Shown here: positions 1-8,258 of the stretch, in pieces
Numbering within the stretch: position 1 is the first letter of the stretch
Layout of the letters: each line of letters begins with the position of its first letter
Virus record (IMG/VR): IMGVR_UViG_3300017788_000076
Coordinates: 1 to 37,022 of that record
DNA from: a virus
Length of the DNA: 37,022 nucleotides
Strand: one strand, 5' to 3'
Notes under the pieces: generated by a model
What the model was told of the DNA's origin: nothing
What the model saw: only the letters and a program-made list of their open reading frames with translations
Databases searched by the model: none
Program-made: the position numbers and the translations under genes

Positions 1-1104
1 AACACCAATACCACCTTGGTTATATTGGGTGTAACTATCACACACCATGGACTTGGTTCCTTCTGCATGACGCCCATCAATCTTCATTCCAATACTATCT
101 GGAACAAAGTTTGTGCAGTTTCTTACATATGGAGATTGTGTAATAATACCAGTGTTTGATGCTGGGTTGAATGCAACCATTGAACCAGTATTTGCTGCAC
201 CAATAAATGACATGTTTTGTAACAAATCACCATTATCAACATAGAACAAGTCTTGTCCAAGATTTGTTGGAATAACTTGGGTATTTCTTAAATCATCACC
301 ATCAATTGTGACATTCTTTGGAACAATGATTGGATTATTCTCTGGATAGACACCACCAGTTACACGAATAACCTGTCCTGCTGTTGCAATACCGCAAGCA
401 GCTTTAATTGTTCTTTTTGCTGTTGTTGGAGATCTTCCAGTATTCCCATCATTTCCATCTTGAGTGACAAAGATAACATTAAATTCACTAGAACCAACAC
501 CAGTCCACACAAGTTCACCAGTAGCAGTGGCACCAAGAACGGAACTAGCAGATCCAACAGATCCAGCAGCGTCTAAGAATGTTCCACCAATCTGAACATA
601 TCCATTACCACTATCAGTGCTTGGACGCTTTACTTGGAATAAGTATTGTGGAAGAGATGTACCAATACCAACTTTATTTGTTACATCATTATAATAAAGT
701 TGATTAGCACCACCAAACTTACCATCAGATCTTCTATACTGAACTTGGAAAGTTGTACCAGCAGCATTAACTTGAATTTCTGCAAGATCTGTCCAAGAAA
801 CAGCAGTACCAACAGATCTTAGGACTTGTCCGTTGTTTCCTGCTGCATTATTACTATCATATAATTTAGCATAAATTTGAATATCTTGACGAAAATCTGC
901 ACCTCTTACTGGTTGTGTGCTACCAATACCAATTTGTCCAGCAGCAACAATACCATCAAAGTTTGCTGTAGATGCAACGTCTAAACCATATCTAGCATCA
1001 GTTTTACCAACACCAGTTTTATTAGTATCGGCATCTACAAAAAGAGCCTGATCTCCAACTTCAAGACCCTTCTCAACAGAAAACTTCTTATTGACAGATG
1101 CCAT
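1..1104 (-). CDS. Tail-fibre-like virion structural protein, 3' end outside window
   Basis: The reading frame is open from ATG at 1104 to the window's left edge (368 codons, no stop), so the C-terminus is missing. It begins MASVNKKFSVEKGLEVGD and continues into Gly/Asn-rich segments with repeated VGIGT-type turns. Near residue 195 is a GNDGNTGRSPTTAKRTI segment, which in cyanophage fibre proteins opens a parallel beta-helix of pectate-lyase type. Further on, DGRHAEGTKSMV resembles the HADGDKATGFKSMV of the neighbouring 1754-residue protein, so the two are probably distant paralogues. A GATAAATA late promoter lies 26 bases upstream and overlaps the neighbour's stop codon. The expected role is a long or short tail-fibre or whisker component on the virion; which one cannot be told from the fragment. 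Confidence 0.72.
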   Translation of the reverse strand, partial: MASVNKKFSVEKGLEVGDQALFVDADTNKTGVGKTDARYGLDVASTANFDGIVAAGQIGIGSTQPVRGADFRQDIQIYAKLYDSNNAAGNNGQVLRSVGTAVSWTDLAEIQVNAAGTTFQVQYRRSDGKFGGANQLYYNDVTNKVGIGTSLPQYLFQVKRPSTDSGNGYVQIGGTFLDAAGSVGSASSVLGATATGELVWTGVGSSEFNVIFVTQDGNDGNTGRSPTTAKRTIKAACGIATAGQVIRVTGGVYPENNPIIVPKNVTIDGDDLRNTQVIPTNLGQDLFYVDNGDLLQNMSFIGAANTGSMVAFNPASNTGIITQSPYVRNCTNFVPDSIGMKIDGRHAEGTKSMVCDSYTQYNQGGIGV

Positions 1105-1130
1105 CTACTATTACACTCCTTCGTTATGAG

Positions 1131-1138
1131 TATTTATC
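1131..1138 (-). promoter_or_regulatory. T4-type late promoter (GATAAATA)
   Basis: Read leftward this is GATAAATA, one base off the T4 late consensus TATAAATA, 26 bases before the ATG at 1104. It overlaps the TGA stop of the preceding gene. It should be used by host RNA polymerase with the phage late sigma factor, gp33 and the clamp. Confidence 0.6.
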
Positions 1139-4100
1139 AAAGAGTTCTCATAATAAACGCTAAGGCATAATATGGAGGTAGATTTTGATTTGTTGAAGAA
1201 ATTCCCGCAGATTGAATTGTAAATGTAGTCTTAGTTTCATTGCTACCATCACCAACTTGCACAGAACCACCACCACCTTGATTGATGCCTTCTTCCGAAA
1301 CTTCAGTAACAGCTGTGAAACTATTTGCAGAACCATTTGTTACACTGTGAGTGTGAGCAGGAAGTTGAGAATCTGTTGTACCACCAATACCAGCAACGGA
1401 ATAGATATTTCCTGCACCAACAATAAATCTATCTCTCAGGTCTGGAGTTCCACTAGATCCATTACACAATGCCCATCCAGTTGGAATGGATGCAATAGAT
1501 CCAGACCACATGATAATACCACCGACAGGAATTGTACCCGCACCAATGAATGATGATCCAGATGCTACTAGAACATTGCCAACGTGAGTTGTATTGCCAA
1601 CGTGAGTTGTAATGCCAGTAACAAATACATTACCATTGAATGTGCTAATGCCAACAGTCTGGAATTGATATTGATCAGCACAATAAGTTACGCCAATACC
1701 AATTTTATCGAAAACATAATGATCACTTGAGCATTCATGAGAAATCTTACCCCAACGCTTCCATCTTACACCAGCATTATCCTCATCGGTTCTAACCCAT
1801 CCAATGTACCCACCACGTTTGAATGTGGTTCTGAACAGAATATTATCTGTAGCACTTGTCGGACAAGTATCACCAGCACGAATACCAACATAAACAGTTT
1901 GTGCAATGTCCCCTGCACGATTACCTTTTAGTGCAAGATCAACAACTTCAGTGTTTCCTTTACTATAGAAGTTGTTGTTGACTGTTAGATCATCGACAGT
2001 CAGTGTTGCAAAAGTAGACTTTTCTGAAGCAGCAGCATCACCAATACCAGTCGCAGCAGAAAGTCCAGTAACACTATTGATCTTACGCTTACCAATAAAG
2101 AAATCACCAGTATCATTCATACCAGTGTAAACAACTAGTCCACCTCTAGTTTGAACAGATTGTGCAAGAAGTGATGCGTTATCATCAAGAATTCTGTCTT
2201 GAGTTTGTGGCATCGCAGTAGAATAGTTACCAGGACCATATCCAAGATATTCAAATGTATGTCCTGAAGCACGAAGGATAGAGTATCTTCTATTTTCTAC
2301 AGGAAGAACATTGATTCTTCTGACTGCAACGTTAGTATCATGTGGAACCGCATTAGATCCTAATACACCACGGATGACAGTTGTTGCACCACTATTGGAA
2401 ATCCTTACGATTTCATCTTCAATTAATAGATAATCACCTCTCTTGAGTAGATTTGTATTCGCAAGAGAAATAGATGTTGTTGTGGTTGTGATACCAGATG
2501 TTAATCTTGTGGTTACACCATCATAGATTGGAATTCCTCTTCCTCTTCCACGAATAGAAATGCCTGTTCCGTGTGCTGTAGCAACACCAGCATATGCAGG
2601 AGCATTACTTGTTACACCAATATTAACACGTAAAGAAGATCCATATCCTACTCGCTCACTAATAAAGTGAGTTCCATTGTAAATTGTAGAGAACCCTGTG
2701 CATCCTGCAATAACAATCTGATCTCCACTTCTTAATCCAATATCAGAAGTAAGAAGAACAGTTGCAATACCACTTAGTGCATCATGAGTAATATTAGCAA
2801 CGTTTGTTGCAATACCAACATGGTAGAAGAAACCACCAGTTGAAACGCCAGATGCAGTGCCACTATATGTGATTGTCTTAGAGTTAGGAACAGATGCAAC
2901 TCTAAACAATCCATTATATGCAGTGCTTCCTACACCAACAACTTGAATTGCATCACCAATTCTATTGTCAATTGCAGATACAGTAGCAGTACAATCTGTG
3001 CCAGGAGCATGGAAAGGAACTCCTCTTACAGTTAGTGTATTTCCAACTGCATATCCAGAACCATGATCTACAAGTGTGATAGCAGTAATAACGCTGGCAG
3101 CAGATACTGTTACGTTTGCGGTTGCACCTTTGCCGCTGCCACCTTCTAATCTTACATTGAAGTAGTTTTCTACACTACTACTATTAGTACCATAGTTTGT
3201 TCCACCAGAAACTATTGAAAGATTAGAAACACCACTTAGTCCATGTTCTACAGCGGTATTGATAGTTAATGTAGAACCAGAAACTGATGCACCAGTGATA
3301 CCAATACCAATACCAGTTTGCTCAAACAGTGAAAATACTGCTTCTTTTGAAATACTATCAGAAGGATCACTACTTTCTACTTGTCCAACAAGTTCACGCA
3401 ATGCATAACTTGTTGTTGCATTTGGATCATCTTTTTGAGTATCCTTTCCAACTGCAGGAATAAGATCGTTGATATTTTGCGAGAACTTATTTGATGCAGT
3501 TGAGAATGGTGTTACATCTGGTGTTTTTAGATATCCTAAGATTGTTAGATCATAGATACCATCTTGAATGTCTTTCTTATATTTTTGAATTTCACTATTG
3601 GTATAGATCTGATAAGATGGACCAAAATCTTTTTTGACAAAATAAGGACTAAAAGTTCTACCAGATCCTACAATAGACTGATCAAATACTGTGTATGGAA
3701 TACCTGTGGTTACAGTTGAAATTGATCCTGGGTTTGTATTGAGACCAATTGTAAATGTTTTGCTATCTGTGATTGCTAAAACTTCAAATAATCCATTGAA
3801 CCCAGAATTTGCAGAACCACTGTCATTGTTTACGCTTCTTAGGCGATTGATTTCAACTAAATGCCCAGATTTGAGGTTATGTGGGTATTGTGTCGTAACA
3901 ATGCCAACGTTGGCATTCCAAGAAGCATTGATAATATTGGTTTTTGTTCTTAGATTTGTTACTGATGTTAGTGTAGTATTATCATTTCTATAATTTGTAT
4001 CATCAATTACAGAACTACTTTCTTCAATTGAAAATCCGTTTTGTGGCGGTGATGCAATTGTAGCATTATCTGGAATAATATATCTTAAACGATAAATTTT

Positions 4101-6401
4101 ATCATTATCGGTTCTATTATCAGGTACTCTGTAGATAAAAGCATTACCTGTCTTTGGAGTAACTTTTGCTTGATTGGTTACAAGTGCAGCACGTAAACTA
4201 TTTCCTGCACCAACATTAATATGCCATCCACTATTATCATACTGAATTGGATGTCCAGGATCTCCTGGGTTCTTATCAGCAACCTCAGAAACAATTCTCA
4301 GTTGTCCACCAATATTGTTAATACCAGTGAGTTCATCACCAGATAATGCATTATTATAAGTTGTTGCAATTTGAATTTGATCTGCATTTACCCCACCAGT
4401 GATTGCATAGTAAACTGTTTTGTGCTCTAATCCATCTGGAAGGGATCCCGTTTCAGAATAAACTCTAATCGCTTCTCCAGGGAGAAATCTATGATTTTGT
4501 TGTAGAGTAAATGTATTTCCAGTGATTGAGTTGATACCTGCAGATCTACCAACTAGATATTCTTTTCTTGCAGAAATTCTATTGTCTGGATTAGATCCAG
4601 GAACAGGCATTAGAACAGTAGCACCATAAACAATATTGTCAATGTTACAATGAATAGTTTCACCAACCTTATTACCAATGATATAACCACCAGTGCTCTT
4701 TAGTGGAACGGTATCTCTTTGATTATATCCATAGAAATATAGTTTGATATCCGTTGATAATCCAGCAGTAACTTCTACATCAAGAGGAAGATAATTGACT
4801 TCAACTTGTTTTGCAAAGTTTTTCTGTGCAGGTATAATCTCAGTGATATATCCTTGATCATCCTTCAAGAATGCATCTCTTCTAAAATTATCTGCTTCTA
4901 ATGCTTTTGAACCAAAGTTTGAGTTTGAGTTGGTGATAGACATATCACCACCCGTTTCAGAAATAAAGTGTGATGCATATCCAATAGCAAAAATGGAAAC
5001 ACACTGAATAAATGCGTTATTCGATGCTTTAATATGGAAGTTAGACCAGTCTGGTCTATGTCTTGCTCTACTATCAGTGTGTAGTGATACTGAAGTTCCT
5101 AGTGTTGCTTGATCTTGCCAAATACTAGATGTTGTGTTGTATTTGACAAATGCATTATCATCTTTGTTTAGTGCAATACCAGTGAACTGAGCAACAACCA
5201 TGGATTTAAATCCAGTTGCTTTATCACCATCTGCGTGCATACCGCACATACCAAAGACTGATCTAATTGAGCAGTTGAAGATGTATGGAGATGCAGAGGT
5301 TACAGTGTCAGATTCTACAGTGACAATCGGACTTTTTCCGACTAAACTAGGATTTGCAGTCGAAGTTGGAGTAGATGCTAGAGAATATGTAAAGGTTGTA
5401 TCGTTGATAACCTGAGATACAACATAGCTACCATCATACTCAGCGTTATCTACACCAAAAACAAGAACTGGAGTTCCTACAGAAAACTTATGACTTGTTC
5501 GTGTGACAACAGTAACAACAGGTGTTGCTATAGATGCTGATGGACTAGCACCAGAGTAAATATCTTCAATTTCAATATCACCAATCTGAGAAATTGCACC
5601 AACAATTCTAAATTCATCAACAGATGCTTGGAAGTCGTTATTTGCAGGATAATCTGGTAGTGATCTACCAGAGTTTACACCATAAGCTAAAGTTAGCTTA
5701 CGATAATACATATCAAGATCTGTACCACCTTTGCCTGCGACAGTGTTTACACCATCAGCATACTCAAAACACGTTAGTTTATGGTGAGAATAATTTGGCG
5801 AGTATACAGATTTTGTAAAGTCTCTAAATACACGATCTCCAGGATCTGCATCAAAGAAACTAAATCCAAAGAAGAAGCAAGCACCAGTTACTCTAAAGAT
5901 TGCTGATCTGGGGATATTATTATTATCTGGTTGTGGTACATATTTTGGTCTGATCTTAGTTTTTCTTAGATCTTGTCCAACAATAGAAGTACCACGAGGT
6001 AGAATTACACCACCGTGAATTGAGTTGAAGAGATATAATACGTTATCTGGATCTTGAATATCAAAGTTAGTGCCCACAGAAAACTGGTTAATTGATGCTG
6101 AAGATCCATTAGCATCAGTTAGGTTAGCACTAGCATCAATAGCAAGTCCTGGTCGGTTATCAATATAATGAACACCAGGAGATACTAAAATTGTAGTCTT
6201 GTCAAATCTATCGTTATTTTGTCCTACTTGATATGAGAACCTAGCACTTTCTATAAGAGCACGTTGAATAGTCTTAAAAGGACGTGTTCTTGAGTTACCA
6301 GTATTGCTGATATCATCTGTTGCGTCAAGTTCTTCGGGGTTGACGTATATTACATTTCCCTGAACGTTCTTGAGAAAATTTTCCAGTCTGCTTAATGGCA
6401 T
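1137..6401 (-). CDS. Giant tail-fibre-like protein with C-terminal collar domain (1754 aa)
   Basis: This is the largest protein in the window. Its N-terminus (residues about 15-80) has VIYVNPEELDATDD followed by TRPFKTIQRALIESARFSY, the entry to a beta-helix of the pectate-lyase type seen in cyanophage fibres. The middle is Gly/Ser/Thr-rich with DHGSGYAVGNTLTVRG-like repeats. The last ~130 residues form a phage tail collar domain: GGIIMWSGSI, PTGWALCNG, TPDLRDRFIVGAG, LPAHTHSV and the terminal LPPYYALAFIMRTL. Collar domains sit at the distal or trimerising end of fibres. It starts at an ATG 34 bases after a perfect TATAAATA. A fibre or host-contact role is likely; the exact T4 counterpart (gp10/gp12/gp37-like) is not clear. 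It contains an 18-base tandem duplication near its 3' end. Confidence 0.8.
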   Translation of the reverse strand: MPLSRLENFLKNVQGNVIYVNPEELDATDDISNTGNSRTRPFKTIQRALIESARFSYQVGQNNDRFDKTTILVSPGVHYIDNRPGLAIDASANLTDANGSSASINQFSVGTNFDIQDPDNVLYLFNSIHGGVILPRGTSIVGQDLRKTKIRPKYVPQPDNNNIPRSAIFRVTGACFFFGFSFFDADPGDRVFRDFTKSVYSPNYSHHKLTCFEYADGVNTVAGKGGTDLDMYYRKLTLAYGVNSGRSLPDYPANNDFQASVDEFRIVGAISQIGDIEIEDIYSGASPSASIATPVVTVVTRTSHKFSVGTPVLVFGVDNAEYDGSYVVSQVINDTTFTYSLASTPTSTANPSLVGKSPIVTVESDTVTSASPYIFNCSIRSVFGMCGMHADGDKATGFKSMVVAQFTGIALNKDDNAFVKYNTTSSIWQDQATLGTSVSLHTDSRARHRPDWSNFHIKASNNAFIQCVSIFAIGYASHFISETGGDMSITNSNSNFGSKALEADNFRRDAFLKDDQGYITEIIPAQKNFAKQVEVNYLPLDVEVTAGLSTDIKLYFYGYNQRDTVPLKSTGGYIIGNKVGETIHCNIDNIVYGATVLMPVPGSNPDNRISARKEYLVGRSAGINSITGNTFTLQQNHRFLPGEAIRVYSETGSLPDGLEHKTVYYAITGGVNADQIQIATTYNNALSGDELTGINNIGGQLRIVSEVADKNPGDPGHPIQYDNSGWHINVGAGNSLRAALVTNQAKVTPKTGNAFIYRVPDNRTDNDKIYRLRYIIPDNATIASPPQNGFSIEESSSVIDDTNYRNDNTTLTSVTNLRTKTNIINASWNANVGIVTTQYPHNLKSGHLVEINRLRSVNNDSGSANSGFNGLFEVLAITDSKTFTIGLNTNPGSISTVTTGIPYTVFDQSIVGSGRTFSPYFVKKDFGPSYQIYTNSEIQKYKKDIQDGIYDLTILGYLKTPDVTPFSTASNKFSQNINDLIPAVGKDTQKDDPNATTSYALRELVGQVESSDPSDSISKEAVFSLFEQTGIGIGITGASVSGSTLTINTAVEHGLSGVSNLSIVSGGTNYGTNSSSVENYFNVRLEGGSGKGATANVTVSAASVITAITLVDHGSGYAVGNTLTVRGVPFHAPGTDCTATVSAIDNRIGDAIQVVGVGSTAYNGLFRVASVPNSKTITYSGTASGVSTGGFFYHVGIATNVANITHDALSGIATVLLTSDIGLRSGDQIVIAGCTGFSTIYNGTHFISERVGYGSSLRVNIGVTSNAPAYAGVATAHGTGISIRGRGRGIPIYDGVTTRLTSGITTTTTSISLANTNLLKRGDYLLIEDEIVRISNSGATTVIRGVLGSNAVPHDTNVAVRRINVLPVENRRYSILRASGHTFEYLGYGPGNYSTAMPQTQDRILDDNASLLAQSVQTRGGLVVYTGMNDTGDFFIGKRKINSVTGLSAATGIGDAAASEKSTFATLTVDDLTVNNNFYSKGNTEVVDLALKGNRAGDIAQTVYVGIRAGDTCPTSATDNILFRTTFKRGGYIGWVRTDEDNAGVRWKRWGKISHECSSDHYVFDKIGIGVTYCADQYQFQTVGISTFNGNVFVTGITTHVGNTTHVGNVLVASGSSFIGAGTIPVGGIIMWSGSIASIPTGWALCNGSSGTPDLRDRFIVGAGNIYSVAGIGGTTDSQLPAHTHSVTNGSANSFTAVTEVSEEGINQGGGGSVQVGDGSNETKTTFTIQSAGISSTNQNLPPYYALAFIMRTL
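1575..1610. repeat. Perfect 18-bp tandem duplication inside the fibre gene
   Basis: The unit ATTGCCAACGTGAGTTGT occurs twice in a row (1575-1592 and 1593-1610). In the leftward reading frame it encodes a repeated THVGNT motif, so the frame is kept. This looks like a replication-slippage duplication just upstream of the collar domain. Confidence 0.9.
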
Positions 6402-6405
6402 TACC

Positions 6406-6413
6406 TATAAATA
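6406..6413 (+). promoter_or_regulatory. T4-type late promoter (TATAAATA), rightward
   Basis: A perfect TATAAATA lies 31 bases before the ATG at 6445 on the plus strand. It faces the leftward late promoter at 6435-6442. Confidence 0.75.
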
Positions 6414-6434
6414 CTGAGACACCGTTCTTCATTG

Positions 6435-6442
6435 TATTTATA
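6435..6442 (-). promoter_or_regulatory. T4-type late promoter (TATAAATA), leftward
   Basis: A perfect TATAAATA on the minus strand, 33 bases before the ATG at 6401 of the giant fibre gene. Because it faces the rightward promoter at 6406-6413, the two predicted transcripts should overlap by about ten bases at their 5' ends. Confidence 0.75.
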
Positions 6443-6444
6443 CT

Positions 6445-7167
6445 ATGGCAAGTGGTCCAAAGACAGAATATTTGATTTCATCATATAAAAAATCAGTTAC
6501 GCAAGATAGTCAACAAAAACAACAACTTGATCAGGTTATTTCAGGAATTGAAATACGAACTGCAGATGATGAAGATCCTGAATATGTTATTGAAGGCGTA
6601 AGTAAGCAGATTAGTCGTTTTGATCCTGCAACGAAAGGATTGGATAAACGAATTTTAGAAATTAATAATCAAATTAAAACTATCCAAAATCAAATTCTTG
6701 TTTTAGGACAACAAGCAAATGCTATTGGGTGTGGAACAACATCTGCTGCAGTTGTAGACGTTGTTGAAGATAGAGTTATTCTTCACTCATGGTCATTTAC
6801 CTCACCCAATCCATTTTCAAAAACTACTCAAGAACTTTCTACAAGTAATGCTGGTGTAGGAACCTATGATGGAGTAACACAAGTTTCGATTGGAACTTAT
6901 GCTGGGTTTACAACACCGATTGTAGGTGATTGTGTAGGTTATTCTAATTCAATCACAACACTTTCAAATAGTTTGACTACTTATCGTGCAGAAAGAAATT
7001 CTGTTATTGTGCAAATCAATGTAATCAAAGAATCAAGAGCATCTTGGGAATTACAGAAATATGGATATGAAACTGCCAAATCACAACTAGATGCTCAGAT
7101 ACAAAAAAAGAGCACTTTGATTAGTGCTCTCCAAGATCCTAATAATCAAAGATATTTTGAAGAATAA
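6445..7167 (+). CDS. Conserved-looking cyanophage protein with coiled-coil ends (240 aa)
   Basis: Family not recognised. The first ~95 residues are rich in Gln, Lys, Ile and Glu with heptad-like spacing (for example LDKRILEINNQIKTIQNQI), and the last ~60 residues (ERNSVIVQINVIKESRAS onward) are also helical. A Gly/Thr/Ser-rich centre with VGTYDG and SIGTYAG motifs lies between. A helical-beta-helical layout of this kind suits a virion structural or fibre-associated protein. It has its own perfect TATAAATA promoter and is the only rightward gene in this part of the window. It converges on the next gene with a single base between the two stop codons. A structural role is inferred from the late promoter and the neighbours only. 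Confidence 0.7.
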   Translation: MASGPKTEYLISSYKKSVTQDSQQKQQLDQVISGIEIRTADDEDPEYVIEGVSKQISRFDPATKGLDKRILEINNQIKTIQNQILVLGQQANAIGCGTTSAAVVDVVEDRVILHSWSFTSPNPFSKTTQELSTSNAGVGTYDGVTQVSIGTYAGFTTPIVGDCVGYSNSITTLSNSLTTYRAERNSVIVQINVIKESRASWELQKYGYETAKSQLDAQIQKKSTLISALQDPNNQRYFEE

Positions 7168-7168
7168 T

Positions 7169-7687
7169 TTATCCTAAAGGAAACGCTTCAGTTTTTTCTC
7201 CAGTTTTTGTTATAAAATAATTTTTGAACGTATAGTCTGGTGGACCAAAATCATGTACTTCTGCAATAAATGATGTCTTTTGAGTAAACTTTGGTAATGA
7301 AGCAAAAAATTTCTCAGCATCTTCTAATCTAGTAAACGATGCTGTCTGAGGTTCAATGTTTTCAGTAAATTTCTTATCATTACTAATATAATTTAATTTA
7401 CTAAATCGAACTGTAGAAATACGATAATATAATCTTATTGCGGGTAAATCTTCTTTAGAATTGACTGGCGATAAAATTGCTTTTTCATTATATGGATATG
7501 GAAGATTTTCACAAACTTTTTTTGCTAGTTCTTCAGTGCTAAATGTGTGCGCGTGAGTTGGATTTAATTTTGAAAGAAATTCAATTTCTTCAAAATTAAC
7601 TTTAGCATCTGTTTCTGGAGCATCCTCATCACTAGTTAAGTAATATATTGATCCGTTATGAGTTTTTATAGCAATTCTGTACAGCAT
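7169..7687 (-). CDS. Hypothetical protein (172 aa)
   Basis: I do not recognise the family. The protein starts MLYRIAIKTHNGSIYYLTSDED and has no signal peptide, membrane segment or obvious catalytic motif. It looks like a small soluble alpha/beta protein: two segments (EELAKKVCENLPY and RLEDAEKFFASLPKF) share the pattern of an acidic helix followed by LP, which may mark an internal duplication. A TCTAAATA late-type promoter lies 22 bases upstream, between this gene and tRNA-Leu, so late expression is expected. It converges with the gene ending at 7167. Confidence 0.65.
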   Translation of the reverse strand: MLYRIAIKTHNGSIYYLTSDEDAPETDAKVNFEEIEFLSKLNPTHAHTFSTEELAKKVCENLPYPYNEKAILSPVNSKEDLPAIRLYYRISTVRFSKLNYISNDKKFTENIEPQTASFTRLEDAEKFFASLPKFTQKTSFIAEVHDFGPPDYTFKNYFITKTGEKTEAFPLG

Positions 7688-7709
7688 TTTATGATAACAG
7701 TTCTTTTTT

Positions 7710-7717
7710 ATTTAGAT
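7710..7717 (-). promoter_or_regulatory. Late-type promoter (TCTAAATA)
   Basis: TCTAAATA read leftward, 22 bases before the ATG at 7687. The same variant at nearly the same distance precedes gp26 (7117 bases further into the window's numbering at 17117) and gp4 (17944), which supports it as a real late-promoter variant. Confidence 0.5.
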
Positions 7718-7719
7718 AA

Positions 7720-7804
7720 TAGGAACGGTCGGGATCGAACCGACAAGGACTTTACGCCCGACAGATTTTAAGTCTGTTGTGTTTACCAGTTTCACCACGC
7801 TCCC
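7720..7804 (-). tRNA. tRNA-Leu (anticodon UAA)
   Basis: The leftward strand folds as a class II tRNA. It has acceptor GGGAGCG with CGTTCCT, an anticodon stem ACAGA/TCTGT enclosing the loop CTTAAAA (anticodon TAA), a long variable arm typical of leucine tRNAs, and a T arm GTCGG-TTCGATC-CCGAC. The discriminator is A and CCA is not encoded. It reads UUA, a codon favoured by an AT-rich phage. Confidence 0.93.
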
Positions 7805-7805
7805 A

Positions 7806-7880
7806 TGGTAGGACCGCCGAGGATCGAACTCGGTTCTGCCGCTTATAAGGCGACGGCTTTAACCAATAAGCAACGGTCCC
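7806..7880 (-). tRNA. tRNA-Ile (anticodon UAU)
   Basis: A cloverleaf is clear: acceptor GGGACCG/CGGTCCT, D arm GCTT...AAGC, anticodon stem GTCGC/GCGGC with loop CTTATAA (anticodon TAT), and T arm CCGAG-TTCGATC-CTCGG. ACCA follows the acceptor, so discriminator A plus CCA is encoded, unlike its neighbour. It would decode AUA directly. Bacteria usually read AUA with a lysidine-modified CAU tRNA, so this gene bypasses that modification. Confidence 0.9.
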
Positions 7881-7886
7881 ACGTAC

Positions 7887-8030
7887 TCAATGCTTTGGTC
7901 TTGGTTTAGAATTTTTTCTTGGATTAAATTTGAATTTTGTGTCTGCTTCTTGACATCGTTTGATGTGTGACCCAAAATCAATTTTACCATTACATAGATG
8001 ACCACACATAGGGCATCTAATCTGTGACAT
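7887..8030 (-). CDS. Small zinc-finger-like protein (47 aa)
   Basis: An ATG at 8030 opens 47 codons ending in TGA at 7887. The N-terminus MSQIRCPMCGHLCNG continues to FGSHIKRCQ, giving C6-x2-C9, a further Cys at 13, then H22-x3-C26. This is a CxxC/HxxxC set able to bind one zinc ion. The remaining ~20 residues are basic (KFKFNPRKNSKPRPKH), as in nucleic-acid-binding tails. It overlaps the end of the upstream gene by 14 bases and is followed by the two tRNA genes, so all are probably on one transcript. An AGGAG lies 12 bases before the ATG, slightly far. Function unknown; DNA or RNA binding is a guess from composition. Confidence 0.65.
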   Translation of the reverse strand: MSQIRCPMCGHLCNGKIDFGSHIKRCQEADTKFKFNPRKNSKPRPKH

Positions 8031-8208
8031 ACTCGATGCGTACTCCTGTTGAATGTGTCTTAGTAAACTCTAGCACACTCAAGAATTGATCTGGTGTTTC
8101 GCAACGCACTTCTTCATAGGACCCGTCAGTGCCGTGAAGATAAAACGTCCTGTTACTAATATTTATCTTAACACTTTCGATAAATTCGTCAGTCAGGTGA
8201 AGATCCAT
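8017..8208 (-). CDS. Hypothetical protein (63 aa)
   Basis: This small soluble protein starts MDLHLTDEFIESVKINISN. I do not recognise a family. The pattern of short alternating beta strands (TFYLHGTDGSYEEVRCET) followed by a helix (PDQFLSVLEFTKTH) and a last strand suggests a compact alpha/beta domain. It is the first gene after the TTGACA-17-TAGGAT promoter at 8230-8258 and overlaps the zinc-finger-like gene downstream. No strong ribosome binding site is visible in its roughly 15-base leader. Confidence 0.6.
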   Translation of the reverse strand: MDLHLTDEFIESVKINISNRTFYLHGTDGSYEEVRCETPDQFLSVLEFTKTHSTGVRIEYVTD

Positions 8209-8215
8209 AGTGTTT

Positions 8216-8251
8216 GCTCATCAGGTTCCATCCTAGCATGGAACCCTGAGC
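8216..8251 (-). terminator. Strong hairpin between fibre-like gene and 63-aa gene (terminator-like, no U tract)
   Basis: An eight-base stem, GGTTCCAT with ATGGAACC (8224-8231 and 8238-8245), encloses a 6-base loop. It is extended by GCTCA/TGAGC with a small internal bulge. It follows the stop of the gene at 8255 and should slow or stop leftward transcription or protect the 3' end. There is no T run after it. The -10 box of the promoter at 8230-8258 lies in the loop. Confidence 0.5.
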
Positions 8252-8258
8252 ATGTCAA
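8230..8258 (-). promoter_or_regulatory. Sigma70-like early promoter TTGACA-17-TAGGAT
   Basis: The -35 TTGACA (8258-8253) contains the TGA stop of the upstream fibre-like gene. A 17-base spacer leads to TAGGAT (8235-8230). Transcripts should begin near 8223 and carry the 63-aa gene, the zinc-finger-like gene and probably both tRNAs. Confidence 0.55.

Noticed and set aside
8160-8167. GATAAATA inside the 63-aa gene, and AATAAATA/GATAAATA boxes at 9755-9762 and 11946-11953
   Set aside because: All lie inside coding regions far (over 110 bases) from the next start. AT-rich DNA gives such matches by chance, so they are not listed as promoters.
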